A program made the translations under genes and the position numbers. From contig CALESY010000048.1 of NCBI GenBank assembly GCA_937919945.1, positions 1-64,000 of the forward strand: a stretch of 64,000 bases of DNA, given 5' to 3'. The notes below the pieces were generated by a model, which was not told where the DNA came from, did not search any database, and saw nothing but the letters and a program-made list of their open reading frames with translations. The first letter of the stretch is position 1, and every line of letters begins with the position of its first letter. This DNA comes from an uncultured Chitinophagaceae bacterium (GTDB lineage Bacteria; Bacteroidota; Bacteroidia; Chitinophagales; Chitinophagaceae). Positions 1-9,684 of this stretch are shown piece by piece.

Positions 1-355
1 TATATATGCGGTTCCAAAGAGTTGAATGCATAGTTTAATGTGGGAAGTGTATGTGTCATAAATTTGTTAATATATAAAATTTATAATGGACTTCAAAGTT
101 AAACCTGATTACGGAAAGCCCAAAATGACAAGGCTATTTAATAGTTATTTAAAATAGGTGTATAAGGACAAATACGGATATTAGCTTTATCCATCTTTAT
201 TACCGACTACATATCAATATCAGAGGGTGTTTACTGGTTTTTATCAACGAGCATGAGTTGTTATCATTATATACATATCTCTATCGGGTATATGTTGTAT
301 GTACAGCAAACAGGTGTTAGTCTGTATATTTGAATGATATTCACAAACACCTCGC
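1..355. other. Intergenic left edge, no gene seen
   Basis: This AT-rich stretch before the efflux pump gene has no convincing reading frame on either strand. It contains two perfect matches to the Bacteroidota -7 box TAnnTTTG on the plus strand, TAAATTTG at 59-66 and TATATTTG at 325-332. The first has a TTTA 21 bp upstream (34-37) and could start a long leader for the pump operon. The second is better placed for direct initiation. No adaptor (membrane fusion) gene is visible here. Confidence 0.6.
325..332 (+). promoter_or_regulatory. -7 promoter box for the RND-TolC operon
   Basis: TATATTTG is a perfect match to the Bacteroidota sigma-factor -7 consensus TAnnTTTG. It ends 23 nt before the RND start codon, leaving a leader of about 16 nt. 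I see no good -33 TTTG at the usual spacing, so this rests on the -7 match and position. Confidence 0.45.
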
Positions 356-3300
356 ATGAGTCTCCCTTCATTATCGTTACGGCGGCCAGTATTAGCCATC
401 GTACTGAACATACTGATAGTGGTTTTCGGGTTCATCGGGTTTAACTCACTCGGTGTACGCGATTATCCTTCTATCGACCCGCCAATTATCAACGTACGCA
501 CATCGTATGCAGGTGCTAACCCGGATATTATTGAGTCGCAAATAACTGAGCCGCTTGAAAAATCCATTAACGGCATTGCAGGCATCAAAAGCATATCATC
601 TACAAGCGCACAAGGCTCAAGCAACATCACTGTAGAGTTTGATTTGGGTATAGAGCTGGAAGCTGCGGCTAATGATGTACGTGACAAAGTATCGCAAGCT
701 ATTCGAAATCTACCGCAGGATATTGATGCACCGCCTGTAGTATCGAAGGCCGATGCCAACTCGCAACCCATCATATCGATGACGGTGCAGAGCGATACTA
801 AAAACCAACTGGAACTGACGGAGTATGCAGAGAATGTATTAGTAGAACGCCTGCAAACCATACCCGGTGTAAGTAGCATACAGATATGGGGGCAGAAGCG
901 ATATGCCATGCGCCTGTGGCTGGACCCTTTAAAAATGGCAGGGTTCGGCATCACCTTCCTTGATATAGAGCAGGCTCTTGCAAAACAAAACGTAGAGTTG
1001 CCATCGGGCAAACTATCCGGTGCGAATACGGAACTATCGGTACGCACATTTGGCAGGTTGTTTACAGAAGAAGATTTTAACAACCTTATTATACGCAATG
1101 TAAACGGAACGGATATTCACCTGCGTGATGTGGGTGAAGCTGTACTGGGCCCTGAGAATGAAGAAACCATTTTGAAGGAAAGCAATGTGCCGATGATTGC
1201 GTTAGCCATCACACCACAACCGGGCTCTAACTATGTAGCAATTGCCGATGAATTTTACAAACGCTTTGATGCGCTGAAAAAAGACATTCCTGCCGATTTC
1301 AAAGTAAACATAGCACTTGATACTACCGCCTACATCAAAAAATCCATTAGCGAGGTGGAGGAAACATTATTCATCGCCTTCGCATTGGTGATACTGATTA
1401 TCTACCTATTCTTCCGCGATTGGCTTATAGCCTTCCGTCCATTGATAGATATACCCGTAAGCCTGATAGGCGCGTTCTTTATCATGTACACCATGGGGTT
1501 CACCATCAATATACTCACACTACTGGCTATAGTACTGGCTACAGGGCTTGTGGTGGATGATGGTATTGTGGTAACGGAAAATATCTACAAGAAGATAGAA
1601 CAAGGCATGGAGAAAAACCGTGCTGCCAAAGAGGGAAGCGAAGAAATATACTTTGCCGTCATCTCTACATCCATCACACTTGCGGTGGTGTTTTTACCCA
1701 TTGTATTCTTACAGGGTTTTACTGGCAGGCTGTTCAGGGAGTTTGGTATAGTGGTAGCAGGTGCTGTATTGATTTCTGCTTTCGTATCGTTATCACTTAC
1801 ACCTGTACTGAATGTGCTGATGACACGCAAAGAGCATAAGCCATCAAAGTTTTATGTAAAATCAGAGCCATTTTTTGAGTGGATGGAACATACCTATAAA
1901 AAAGGATTGGTGTGGATTATGCGCCATAAATTGTTGGCAGTTGCGGGTGTAATTGTGAGCTTCGCACTTATATTTTTTATTGGCAAAGGTTTACAAAGTG
2001 AGCTGGCGCCACTTGAAGATAGGGGGCGTTTTCGCGCGCAGGTGTCGGCACCAGAAGGCACTTCGTACGACGCGATGGATAAATACATGGAGCAATTGGT
2101 AAATGTAGTGATAGACTCTGTACCCGAAAGAGAAGTAGCACTGTCTGTTACCGCGCCTGGCTTTACAGGTTCAGGCGCTGTGAATACGGGTTTCATGAAC
2201 ATACGCCTGAGTGACGCGGATAAACGCACACGTACACAAGATGAAATAGTACAAACAGTAAACCGAAATTTACAAAAGCAAAACTTCGGCCGTGCATTTG
2301 CTATACAGGAGCAAACCATATCCGTGCAACGTGGTGGCAGTGCCTACCCTGTAGTTTTTATACTACAAAACATCAACTTCGAAAAGCTGGCAAAAGCTGT
2401 ACCTAAATTTCTGGATGAGGTAAACCAAAACCCTATCTTTCAGGGGGCTGATGTAGATTTGAAATTTAACAAGCCTGAACTGACTGTTAGTATCAATCGA
2501 GCAAAAGCATCGCAGGCCGGTGTGTCTATACAAGACATCGCACAAACACTGCAACTGGCACTGAGCAACCGCAGGCTGGGCTATTTTACCAAAAACGGCA
2601 AACAGTATCAGGTATTGGGGCAGGTATCACGTGAGAACCGCGAAGCACCCGCCGATCTGAAAACTTTTTATGTACGCAACAATGCCGGGCAGGTAATGTC
2701 TATTGACAATTTTGTAACGGTAGAAGAAACTACCAGCCCATCGCAAATATATCACTACAACAGGTACAAGTCTGCTACCATATCCACAGGGCTTGCGCCC
2801 GGCAAAACGATTGGTGACGGTATTGCCGAAATGCAAAAGATATACGATAAGCTAAAGCAGGATAAAACAGTAGATGAATCGTTTACCACTTCGCTAGGTG
2901 GTGCATCTAAAGACTATGTAGAAAGCTCATCGAACACACTGTTTGCATTTTTACTGGCATTGGTGTTGATATACCTGATATTAGCCGCACAGTTTGAAAG
3001 TTTCATAGACCCATTCATTATTATGCTCACAGTACCGCTTGCCATTGCAGGTGCGGTATTATCACTGTGGTTGTTCGGGCAAACCCTTAATATTTTTTCG
3101 CAGATTGGAATGATCATGTTGATAGGGCTTGTTACCAAAAACGGCATATTAATAGTAGAATACGCCAACCATATACGCGACAAGGGTGCTACCAAATTAA
3201 ACGCCGCTATAGAGGCTGCTTCTATGCGTCTGCGCCCAATACTGATGACAAGCCTTGCCATGATATTTGGCGCATTGCCTTTAGCATTGTCTTTAGGTGC

Positions 3301-3454
3301 AGCGTCAACCAGCCGTATGCCGTTGGGTATAGTAATAGTAGGTGGACTTTTGTTCTCATTAGTATTGTCATTATTTATAGTACCCGTTATATACACATTC
3401 TTCTCTCGCAGAAACCCCAAAACGGCTACTGCCATTGAAAAACTGAACGACTAA
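356..3454 (+). CDS. RND efflux transporter permease (AcrB/MexB-type, HAE1-like)
   Basis: Inner-membrane proton-driven pump subunit that exports hydrophobic or amphiphilic compounds through a TolC channel. The 1032-residue length is normal for the family. The N-terminus has the usual first transmembrane helix after SLPSLSLRRPVLAIV, then the porter domain. The TM4 region contains GLVVDDGIVVTENIYKKIE with the paired Asp residues used for proton relay, and the second half repeats the fold with the helix series beginning LFAFLLALVLIYLILAAQF and ending LFIVPVIYTFFSRR. The motif pattern fits the HAE1 (multidrug) rather than the heavy-metal branch, but substrate cannot be read from sequence. The stop overlaps the tolC start (TAATG), so the two are translationally coupled. 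A periplasmic adaptor would be expected upstream and is not in the window. Confidence 0.93.
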   Translation: MSLPSLSLRRPVLAIVLNILIVVFGFIGFNSLGVRDYPSIDPPIINVRTSYAGANPDIIESQITEPLEKSINGIAGIKSISSTSAQGSSNITVEFDLGIELEAAANDVRDKVSQAIRNLPQDIDAPPVVSKADANSQPIISMTVQSDTKNQLELTEYAENVLVERLQTIPGVSSIQIWGQKRYAMRLWLDPLKMAGFGITFLDIEQALAKQNVELPSGKLSGANTELSVRTFGRLFTEEDFNNLIIRNVNGTDIHLRDVGEAVLGPENEETILKESNVPMIALAITPQPGSNYVAIADEFYKRFDALKKDIPADFKVNIALDTTAYIKKSISEVEETLFIAFALVILIIYLFFRDWLIAFRPLIDIPVSLIGAFFIMYTMGFTINILTLLAIVLATGLVVDDGIVVTENIYKKIEQGMEKNRAAKEGSEEIYFAVISTSITLAVVFLPIVFLQGFTGRLFREFGIVVAGAVLISAFVSLSLTPVLNVLMTRKEHKPSKFYVKSEPFFEWMEHTYKKGLVWIMRHKLLAVAGVIVSFALIFFIGKGLQSELAPLEDRGRFRAQVSAPEGTSYDAMDKYMEQLVNVVIDSVPEREVALSVTAPGFTGSGAVNTGFMNIRLSDADKRTRTQDEIVQTVNRNLQKQNFGRAFAIQEQTISVQRGGSAYPVVFILQNINFEKLAKAVPKFLDEVNQNPIFQGADVDLKFNKPELTVSINRAKASQAGVSIQDIAQTLQLALSNRRLGYFTKNGKQYQVLGQVSRENREAPADLKTFYVRNNAGQVMSIDNFVTVEETTSPSQIYHYNRYKSATISTGLAPGKTIGDGIAEMQKIYDKLKQDKTVDESFTTSLGGASKDYVESSSNTLFAFLLALVLIYLILAAQFESFIDPFIIMLTVPLAIAGAVLSLWLFGQTLNIFSQIGMIMLIGLVTKNGILIVEYANHIRDKGATKLNAAIEAASMRLRPILMTSLAMIFGALPLALSLGAASTSRMPLGIVIVGGLLFSLVLSLFIVPVIYTFFSRRNPKTATAIEKLND

Positions 3455-4773
3455 TGAAACGCCTGTTAACTGTCATATTCTGTATATCATCTGCAACAGT
3501 CATTGCACAACAGCGGCTATCGCTGAGCGATGCTATTGCCAAAGCACTGGCATATAATTTTGATATACGCATAGCCAATGTAGCTGTAGAACAAGCAGCA
3601 AGAAATAATACATTGGGCAACGCGGGCTTTGCGCCTGATATTAATGCCAATGCGGGACTGACTACAGGTAGTGCCAATACAAGAATAGAATTTGCAGACG
3701 GACGTGTGCAGGAAGTAGCCAACGCAGCATCGCTAGGGTATAATGGTTCTGTATCGCTGGGGTGGACGCTGTTTGACGGTGGTAGGATGTTTTTAAATAA
3801 ACAACTGTTGAATACACAGGAAGCCATTGCCAATGCACAACTGAAAGAACGTGTACAGGCAGTAGTATCGCAAACCATACAGGTGTACGCTGCTGCAGTG
3901 CTGCAAAAGCAGCAAGGCATAGCCATTGATACTGCATTGGTATTGGCAAAAACAAGGATGCTTTTATCGCGGGTGAAATTTGAAACAGGTGCATCTGCCA
4001 AAGTAGATTACCTGCAGGCACGTGTGGATTATAACACAAGGCAGTCGGACTCGTTAAACAGAGAAGCACAACAAGTAGCTTCTTTAGCCTCATTGAATTT
4101 ACTGATGGGTGAAGATGCTTATAAACTATATGATTTAGATGAAGATTTGCAACTGAACACTTTACTGCAACCAATTGATAAAAACAGATTACAACAACTA
4201 AGCCCTTCTTTGTTGGTAGCCAAACAAACTGCAGAGGCATCTGCACTTAATGCAAAAGTCGCTAAGACATTTATGTTGCCTACGCTTACAGTTAATGGCG
4301 CATATGCATACAATCGCACACAAAGTCAAGCAGGTTTTGCATTATTCAACCAGAGCTATGGACCGAGTGGTAGTGCCAACCTGAGTGTGCCGCTATTTCG
4401 TGGTGGTAACATACGCAGGCAGGCAAAAGTAGCATCGCTACAAGCTACACGCGACCAGTTGTTGTACGATTGGCAAAATACTGAACTCAGCAGACAGTAC
4501 CGCACCACTTGGCGTAATTATGAAATGGCATTGGCGGCATACAAACTGGAGCAAGAGAACATTGGCTATGCTAAAGAAAACCTTGATATACAAAAAGCAC
4601 GTTTTCGTGTAGGTATTGCAAATACACTGGAAACACGCGAGGCGGAGAATAGCTACGTACAGGCACTGCAGCGTTTATTCACCGCAGCCTACAACCTGAA
4701 AGTAAGCGAAACAAGAGTGCTGGAACTGGAAGGGGGCTTGGTTAAACAAACCCAAGTAAGACCTGAACTATAG
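3454..4773 (+). CDS. TolC-family outer membrane efflux protein
   Basis: Outer-membrane channel partner of the upstream RND pump. The 439-residue protein starts with a signal peptide (MKRLLTVIFCISSATVIA, cleavage near AQ-Q at 19-20). It then has the two-fold repeat of long helices and short beta strands typical of the OEP family: the first repeat begins LSLSDAIAKALAYNFDIRIA, and the second ends with the helix NLKVSETRVLELEGGL. The ATG lies inside the stop codon of the RND gene, so the two are one operon. The 3' end overlaps a convergent small membrane ORF by 32 bp. The substrate is unknown. Confidence 0.9.
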   Translation: MKRLLTVIFCISSATVIAQQRLSLSDAIAKALAYNFDIRIANVAVEQAARNNTLGNAGFAPDINANAGLTTGSANTRIEFADGRVQEVANAASLGYNGSVSLGWTLFDGGRMFLNKQLLNTQEAIANAQLKERVQAVVSQTIQVYAAAVLQKQQGIAIDTALVLAKTRMLLSRVKFETGASAKVDYLQARVDYNTRQSDSLNREAQQVASLASLNLLMGEDAYKLYDLDEDLQLNTLLQPIDKNRLQQLSPSLLVAKQTAEASALNAKVAKTFMLPTLTVNGAYAYNRTQSQAGFALFNQSYGPSGSANLSVPLFRGGNIRRQAKVASLQATRDQLLYDWQNTELSRQYRTTWRNYEMALAAYKLEQENIGYAKENLDIQKARFRVGIANTLETREAENSYVQALQRLFTAAYNLKVSETRVLELEGGLVKQTQVRPEL

Positions 4774-5032
4774 GTAATGCTACAAATCCGATTTGTAAGC
4801 ACCACCACAAGGCTTTATTTGCTTTCAAAAAAGAAAAAGCATAGTCCATCAACAAAATCACTAAAGTCACTAATGTGAAGATTGCGGTCGAGCCATATCT
4901 TAATAAGGCTATTACAGATGTACACTCCTTTGGCTCGCCATAGACGAATAAAGAGCGTATTGCAAAACATAGTACTACAAGTGCAGTTATTCTTAAAGGT
5001 GATAAATATTTTATGAAGATTTTCACTGTCAT
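4742..5032 (-). CDS. Small hypothetical membrane protein (96 aa)
   Basis: Not a family I recognise. The predicted protein has a short basic N-terminus (MTVKIFIKYLSPLR) and three hydrophobic segments at about residues 15-30, 45-68 and 76-95, the pattern of a small polytopic inner-membrane protein. It is ATG-started and fills most of the gap between tolC and uxs. Its last 32 bp run antisense into the end of tolC. No clear promoter box was seen. It could be a chance open frame, but the clean three-helix hydropathy makes a real gene more likely. Confidence 0.5.
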   Translation of the reverse strand: MTVKIFIKYLSPLRITALVVLCFAIRSLFVYGEPKECTSVIALLRYGSTAIFTLVTLVILLMDYAFSFLKANKALWWCLQIGFVALPIVQVLLGFV

Positions 5033-5059
5033 TAAATGTAGTTATTCTATCACATAAAT

Positions 5060-5088
5060 AATAAAGCCCTTCCATGAGGGGCTTTATT
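5060..5088 (-). terminator. Hairpin terminator downstream of uxs
   Basis: An inverted repeat AATAAAGCCC / GGGCTTTATT with an 8-9 nt loop directly follows the uxs stop on the minus strand. The flanking A/T runs give a U-tract on either strand, so it could act in both directions. Confidence 0.75.
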
Positions 5089-5096
5089 ACTTATGA

Positions 5097-6038
5097 TTAG
5101 ATATGCTGTTTGAAATACTCAAGCGTCCTGCGCAGACCTTCGCTACGGTCTATTGTAGGTTGCCATCCCAGTATTTCTTTTGCTTTGGTAATATTCGGCT
5201 GACGTTGTTTAGGGTCGTCTTTGGGAAGTGGTTCGAATACTATTTTAGATTTAGAACCAGTCAGTGCAATCACTTCTTCTGCAAACTGTAACAGGCTTAT
5301 TTCTACAGGATTGCCAATGTTTACCGGCAGATGATAGTCGCTCAACAGCAAACGATAAATGCCTTCCACTAAATCATCGCAATAACAGAACGAACGTGTT
5401 TGTGAGCCATCGCCAAAAACAGTTACATCTTCGCCACGCAATGCCTGGCTCATGAATGTAGGCAGCGCGCGGCCATCATCGAGGCGCATACGAGGGCCGT
5501 AGGTATTGAATATGCGTATAATACGGGTTTCTACATTATGGAAGTTATGGTATGCCATGGTAATACTTTCCATATAGCGTTTTGCTTCGTCATACACACC
5601 ACGTGGACCTATAGGGTTTACATTACCCCAGTATTCTTCTGTTTGCGGGTGTACCAACGGGTCACCATAAACTTCTGATGTTGATGCTACCAATATGCGC
5701 GCGCCTTTTGCTTTTGCTAGCCCTAGCAGATTGTGTGTACCCATAGCACCCACTTTCAATGTCTGTATTGGCATTTTCAGGTAATCAATAGGGCTGGCAG
5801 GCGATGCGAAATGCAATATATAATCTATATGACCAGGTACGTGTACGAACTTGGTAACGTCATGGTGATAGAAGTCGAAATCTTTATTAGGAAACAGATG
5901 TTCAATATTCTGAATATTACCCGTCAGCAGGTTGTCCATACCTACTACGGTGTATCCTTCTTTCAGAAACCTGTCGCACAGGTGAGAGCCGAGAAAGCCA
6001 GCAGCACCTGTTATTAATATGCGTTTCTTAGTACTCAT
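5097..6038 (-). CDS. uxs: UDP-glucuronate decarboxylase (UDP-xylose synthase)
   Basis: Extended short-chain dehydrogenase/reductase that converts UDP-glucuronate to UDP-xylose in the cytosol using tightly bound NAD. The Rossmann motif [11 protein letters not shown] is at residues 10-20. The substrate loop [10 protein letters not shown] and the catalytic YDEAK (Tyr-x3-Lys) follow, with [17 protein letters not shown] typical of the UXS/Arna-decarboxylase branch. The 313-residue length is that of soluble bacterial UXS enzymes. It lies 33 bp downstream of ugd, whose product is its substrate, so the pair forms a complete UDP-glucose to UDP-xylose route. It probably supplies the polysaccharide locus at 14-35 kb. 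Confidence 0.92.
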   Translation of the reverse strand: MSTKKRILITGAAGFLGSHLCDRFLKEGYTVVGMDNLLTGNIQNIEHLFPNKDFDFYHHDVTKFVHVPGHIDYILHFASPASPIDYLKMPIQTLKVGAMGTHNLLGLAKAKGARILVASTSEVYGDPLVHPQTEEYWGNVNPIGPRGVYDEAKRYMESITMAYHNFHNVETRIIRIFNTYGPRMRLDDGRALPTFMSQALRGEDVTVFGDGSQTRSFCYCDDLVEGIYRLLLSDYHLPVNIGNPVEISLLQFAEEVIALTGSKSKIVFEPLPKDDPKQRQPNITKAKEILGWQPTIDRSEGLRRTLEYFKQHI

Positions 6039-6071
6039 GTATTTCTATGCTGTTAAGTATGTTGTAATGAA

Positions 6072-7451
6072 TTAATCAAGCACTCCACGCTCTCTGATGC
6101 CTGAGCCGTTGTTGACAGTTATCTTATCGCGCAAGCCCTCGTGTATAGTTTTACGCCCTATGCTTTCGTAGTAGAATCCAAGCTCTTCCATTTTCTCAAG
6201 ACTATATACATTGCGCCCGTCAAAGATAGCTGGGAATTTAAGTGTATTACTTATCTGCTCGAAGTTAGGATTGCGGAACTCGCTCCATTCTGTTACAATA
6301 ACTAGCGCATCTGCACCTGTCAGCGCATCATACTGGTCTTCTGCAAAGTATATTTTATCGCCCAGTATTTTTTTCACGTTTGCCATCGCTTCAGGATCGT
6401 AAGTACGTACCTGACCGCCGGCTTCCAGTATTTCGCGTATCAATTCCAAAGCAGGTGCTTCGCGTATATCATCTGTTTCTGGTTTGAACGCCAAGCCCCA
6501 TACAGCAAATGTGCGTCCAGTAAGGTTTGTTCCAAATGCTTCACGTATTTTTTTGCCAAGGCGTAGTTTTTGTCTATCATTTACTTCCATCACAGTATTT
6601 ACCAATCGGAAGTCGTATTCCAGTTCACGAGCAGTAAGTGCTAATGCCTGTACATCTTTTGGGAAGCAACTACCACCATAGCCCACACCTGGGAAGAGGA
6701 AGCGTTTGCCTATACGGGCATCGCTACCCATGCCTATTCGTACCATGTCCACATTCGCACCTGCTTTTTCGCACAGGTTCGCCATCTCATTCATAAAAGA
6801 GATTCGCATGGCCAGATAAGAGTTGGCAGCATATTTTGTCATTTCAGACGAACGTTCGTCCATGAAGTATATCGGGTTTCCCTGACGCACATAAGGTTGG
6901 TACAATTCTTCCATCAGCTTCCTTGCCTTGTCAGACGATGTACCCACAACTACACGGTCAGGCTTCAGGAAGTCTTCAACTGCTACACCCTCACGCAGGA
7001 ATTCAGGGTTAGAAACCACATCGTAGAGGCTTTTATCCAGATTTTTTGCAAGCACAGCAGCAACTTTTTCAGCCGTACCTACAGGTACAGTACTTTTATT
7101 AACAATGACTGTATATTTGTCAATTATTTTGCTCAAGTCACCTGCAACGCCTAAAACATATCGAAGGTCTGCAGCACCATCTTCTCCCGGGGGAGTAGGT
7201 AGTGCAAGGAATACTATTTGTGCATTTTTAATACCATCTGCAAGAGAAGTGGTGAACGTAATACGTTTTTCCTTGATGTTGCGCTCTAGCAATACATCTA
7301 AGCCCGGTTCGTAAATTGGCGATTTGCCACTCTTAAGTTGGGCAATTTTATCCTCATTTACATCTATACATACTACATTATTACCTGTTTCGGCAAAACA
7401 TGTACCAGAAACCAAGCCTACGTACCCTGTGCCGACAATTGCTACCTGCAT
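6072..7451 (-). CDS. ugd: UDP-glucose 6-dehydrogenase
   Basis: Oxidises UDP-glucose twice with NAD to UDP-glucuronate. The N-terminal NAD-binding motif is VGTGYVGLVSGTCFAETG at residues 6-23. The catalytic cysteine sits in GVGYGGSCFPKD at about residues 256-267. The C-terminal UDP-binding domain contains WGLAFKPETDDIREAPAL. The 459-residue length fits the class. A perfect minus-strand -7 box lies 25 bp upstream, and the gene is followed by uxs in the same direction, so the two form a short operon supplying UDP-glucuronate and UDP-xylose. Confidence 0.95.
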   Translation of the reverse strand: MQVAIVGTGYVGLVSGTCFAETGNNVVCIDVNEDKIAQLKSGKSPIYEPGLDVLLERNIKEKRITFTTSLADGIKNAQIVFLALPTPPGEDGAADLRYVLGVAGDLSKIIDKYTVIVNKSTVPVGTAEKVAAVLAKNLDKSLYDVVSNPEFLREGVAVEDFLKPDRVVVGTSSDKARKLMEELYQPYVRQGNPIYFMDERSSEMTKYAANSYLAMRISFMNEMANLCEKAGANVDMVRIGMGSDARIGKRFLFPGVGYGGSCFPKDVQALALTARELEYDFRLVNTVMEVNDRQKLRLGKKIREAFGTNLTGRTFAVWGLAFKPETDDIREAPALELIREILEAGGQVRTYDPEAMANVKKILGDKIYFAEDQYDALTGADALVIVTEWSEFRNPNFEQISNTLKFPAIFDGRNVYSLEKMEELGFYYESIGRKTIHEGLRDKITVNNGSGIRERGVLD

Positions 7452-7476
7452 AATGGATTGTTTGAGAAATTTTGCG

Positions 7477-7484
7477 CAAATGTA
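7477..7484 (-). promoter_or_regulatory. -7 promoter box for ugd-uxs
   Basis: On the minus strand this reads TACATTTG, a perfect TAnnTTTG match, 25 bp before the ugd ATG. The predicted leader is about 20 nt. Confidence 0.5.
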
Positions 7485-7576
7485 CTCAATTTTTAGTCTG
7501 TCACCCTGTTATTATCAGGTAGCATATTAGCATATTCTGAAAATTTTTATTAGCATTACATAATCTTATTAACAGT

Positions 7577-7584
7577 TATTTTTG
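7577..7584 (+). promoter_or_regulatory. -7 promoter box for lipoprotein gene
   Basis: TATTTTTG is a perfect TAnnTTTG match ending 24 bp before the ATG at 7609. No strong -33 element is evident. Confidence 0.45.
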
Positions 7585-7608
7585 TATTATAATAAAACAT
7601 AAAGTTTT

Positions 7609-8448
7609 ATGAATAGCAAAAAGCTATTTACAGGGGTTGTATCATTGTGTCTTGCAATAACAGTCATTATCTCTGCTTGTAAAAAGAACGACGATGATAA
7701 TGATGATTTAATAAAAGTTGAAAATACTGACTATAGCACACATAATGCACGAATGGAGCAAATAATGAATGATGCAATTAACTTCACGCATCAATCATAT
7801 TATGCAGGGTTTTTAAATTTAAAATCAACAGGTGTTAGTGCATTCAGTTGTGCTACTGTTACTGTTGATACAGCAAATAAGTCTATTACAATTGATTTTG
7901 GGCAAGAATATTGTCTTTGTAAAGACGCACGTACGCGTAAGGGCAAAATTATAAGGAAGTATTCAGGCAAGTTTTCTGATACTGGTAAAAATCATACTAT
8001 AACTTTCGAGGATTACTATATTAATAAGTATAAAATAGACGGTACTATTACTGTTATACATAAGGGTGCTAATAGTAATGGATTGCCATACTTTCAAGTA
8101 TCCTCTAGTCTCTCATATACTAATGTAGATAACAACGAAACAACCATACGTAGTTCAGAGGGCATACGTACAGTGAGAAACGGAGATTTTTCTAATGATA
8201 TTTACGATGACACATATGCAATTGACGGTTCGGGGTTACTAACAATACCGAATTCGGCTAAATACAATTATAGTATTGAGCAATCTATCAACATCAATCC
8301 TAACTGCGATTGGCCCCTACAAGGCATTGTTGAGTTCAGACAAGTTGAAAATGGACAAGCAAGATTATTTGATTATGGTACAATTGGCTGTGACAACAAA
8401 GCTACATTGCGTGTTGAAGGGGAAATAAAAGCTATTACATTAGACTAA
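7609..8448 (+). CDS. Hypothetical secreted lipoprotein (279 aa)
   Basis: Family not recognised. The N-terminus is a lipoprotein signal peptide with lipobox IISAC (Cys24), followed by a lysine- and aspartate-rich stretch (KKNDDDNDD) typical of Bacteroidota surface lipoproteins. The remainder is rich in beta-strand-like sequence and has further cysteines, including an EYCLCK pair near residue 102 and CDW and GCDN in the last third. The gene is single, with its own promoter box, and ends at a strong bidirectional terminator. Its composition is more AT-rich than its neighbours. Function unknown. Confidence 0.8.
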   Translation: MNSKKLFTGVVSLCLAITVIISACKKNDDDNDDLIKVENTDYSTHNARMEQIMNDAINFTHQSYYAGFLNLKSTGVSAFSCATVTVDTANKSITIDFGQEYCLCKDARTRKGKIIRKYSGKFSDTGKNHTITFEDYYINKYKIDGTITVIHKGANSNGLPYFQVSSSLSYTNVDNNETTIRSSEGIRTVRNGDFSNDIYDDTYAIDGSGLLTIPNSAKYNYSIEQSININPNCDWPLQGIVEFRQVENGQARLFDYGTIGCDNKATLRVEGEIKAITLD

Positions 8449-8460
8449 TAGTGCAATATA

Positions 8461-8500
8461 TAATAAAGAAAGGGTAGCTACAGCTACCCTTTCTTTATTA
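8461..8500. terminator. Bidirectional terminator, perfect 19-bp stem
   Basis: Perfect inverted repeat: the left arm starts TAATAAAGAAAGGG and ends TAGCT (8461-8479), the loop is 2 nt and the mirror arm is 8482-8500. It lies between two convergent genes, and its right arm contains the stop codon of the aminotransferase gene on the minus strand. Confidence 0.85.
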
Positions 8501-9670
8501 TAGGCATTTTAACAATACAGAAACAGCTTTTTGTATTTCATCTTTAGTGATGGTTAATGGTGGTGCTATCCGTATACAGCTGGCTGCAAAAAGAAACCAG
8601 TCTGAAAAAAGTCCGTTTTGCAGACAGCGTTGCAGGGTGTTTAAAACAGCCTGTTGATTTTCAAGTTCTACTGCCATCAACAGTCCTTTACTTCTTACCG
8701 ATTTTATAGCAGGATGTACTAATAACTGCCTGAATAGTTTTTCTTTTTCTGCAACTGTATCAATAATATCGTCTTGCAATAACACATACATAGCAGCCAT
8801 GCCGGCAGCACAGCTTACCGGATGCCCGCCAAACGTAGTAATATGCCCCAACACTGGTTGATGTGTAAAAAGCTGCATGGTGCTATGAGCAGCAACAAAA
8901 GCGCCAAGCGGCATACCACCCCCTAATGCTTTACCTAGCAATAATATATCTGGCACAACACTATAATGCTCAAAAGCCCATAACTTACCAGTGCGCCCGA
9001 AACCGCATTGTATTTCGTCCATTATGAGCAATGCGCCTGTTTCATCGCACTTTTTGCGGATGCGCTGCAACCAGTCTGCAGATGCAGGGGTAATCCCCGA
9101 TTCTGCCTGTATTGTTTCAATGATTACGCATGCAGTATGTTCGTTGATGGCATTGATAAAAGCATCGCTATTATAATCATGATGCCATACACCAGGCATT
9201 AACGGACGGAAAGCATTACGCCAGTATTCGTCACCCATCATACTAAGCGCGCCGAGAGTGGCTCCATGATAGCTTTTGTTACACGCCACTATATCTGTTT
9301 TGCCCGTTGCTCTGCGTGCAAGCTTGATGGCTCCTTCTGTGGCTTCCGTACCGGAGTTGGTAAAGTAAACACAATCAAGCTTAGGAGGCAGATTGTTTGT
9401 AAGCAATGATGCGTATTGCACTTGCGGGCTTTGCACTACTTCGCCATAAACCATTACATGCATGTACTTTTCTACCTGCGCATGTACTGCATCTTTTACT
9501 GCCTGATGCCCATGCCCTATATTACAAACGCTGATACCACCAATGAGGTCGAGGTATTGATTCCCATCTGCATCATACAAGTAACAACCAGATGCATTAT
9601 CTATGTGTAATCCGATAGGAGCATCGGATGTTTGTGCAACGTGCCTCAGAAACAAACTACGGATATCCAT
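8498..9670 (-). CDS. Class III PLP-dependent aminotransferase (ArgD/ornithine aminotransferase type)
   Basis: Fold-type I, class III aminotransferase of the acetylornithine/ornithine/aspartate aminotransferase group. The protein shows YLDLIGGISVCNIGHGH near the N-terminus, a substrate/cofactor segment NSGTEATEGAIKLARRATG, MDEIQCGFGRTG (PLP-binding Asp) and LLGKALGGGMPLGAF with the PLP-lysine. The usual ATG is at 9670; an in-frame TTG two codons earlier (9676) is less likely. It lies 14 bp downstream of the CCA-adding enzyme gene and is probably co-transcribed with it and with the threonylcarbamoyl-AMP synthase gene. No other arginine-biosynthesis genes are nearby, so the substrate is uncertain. 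Confidence 0.85.
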   Translation of the reverse strand: MDIRSLFLRHVAQTSDAPIGLHIDNASGCYLYDADGNQYLDLIGGISVCNIGHGHQAVKDAVHAQVEKYMHVMVYGEVVQSPQVQYASLLTNNLPPKLDCVYFTNSGTEATEGAIKLARRATGKTDIVACNKSYHGATLGALSMMGDEYWRNAFRPLMPGVWHHDYNSDAFINAINEHTACVIIETIQAESGITPASADWLQRIRKKCDETGALLIMDEIQCGFGRTGKLWAFEHYSVVPDILLLGKALGGGMPLGAFVAAHSTMQLFTHQPVLGHITTFGGHPVSCAAGMAAMYVLLQDDIIDTVAEKEKLFRQLLVHPAIKSVRSKGLLMAVELENQQAVLNTLQRCLQNGLFSDWFLFAASCIRIAPPLTITKDEIQKAVSVLLKCL

Positions 9671-9684
9671 GTTCAAATATTATA

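Noticed and set aside
3426..4001. 191-codon open frame antisense to tolC
   Set aside because: It lies wholly opposite a clear TolC coding sequence, has no family-like features and is explained by the codon usage of the sense gene. The same applies to long antisense frames at 463-1098, 2914-3435 and 3662-4246.
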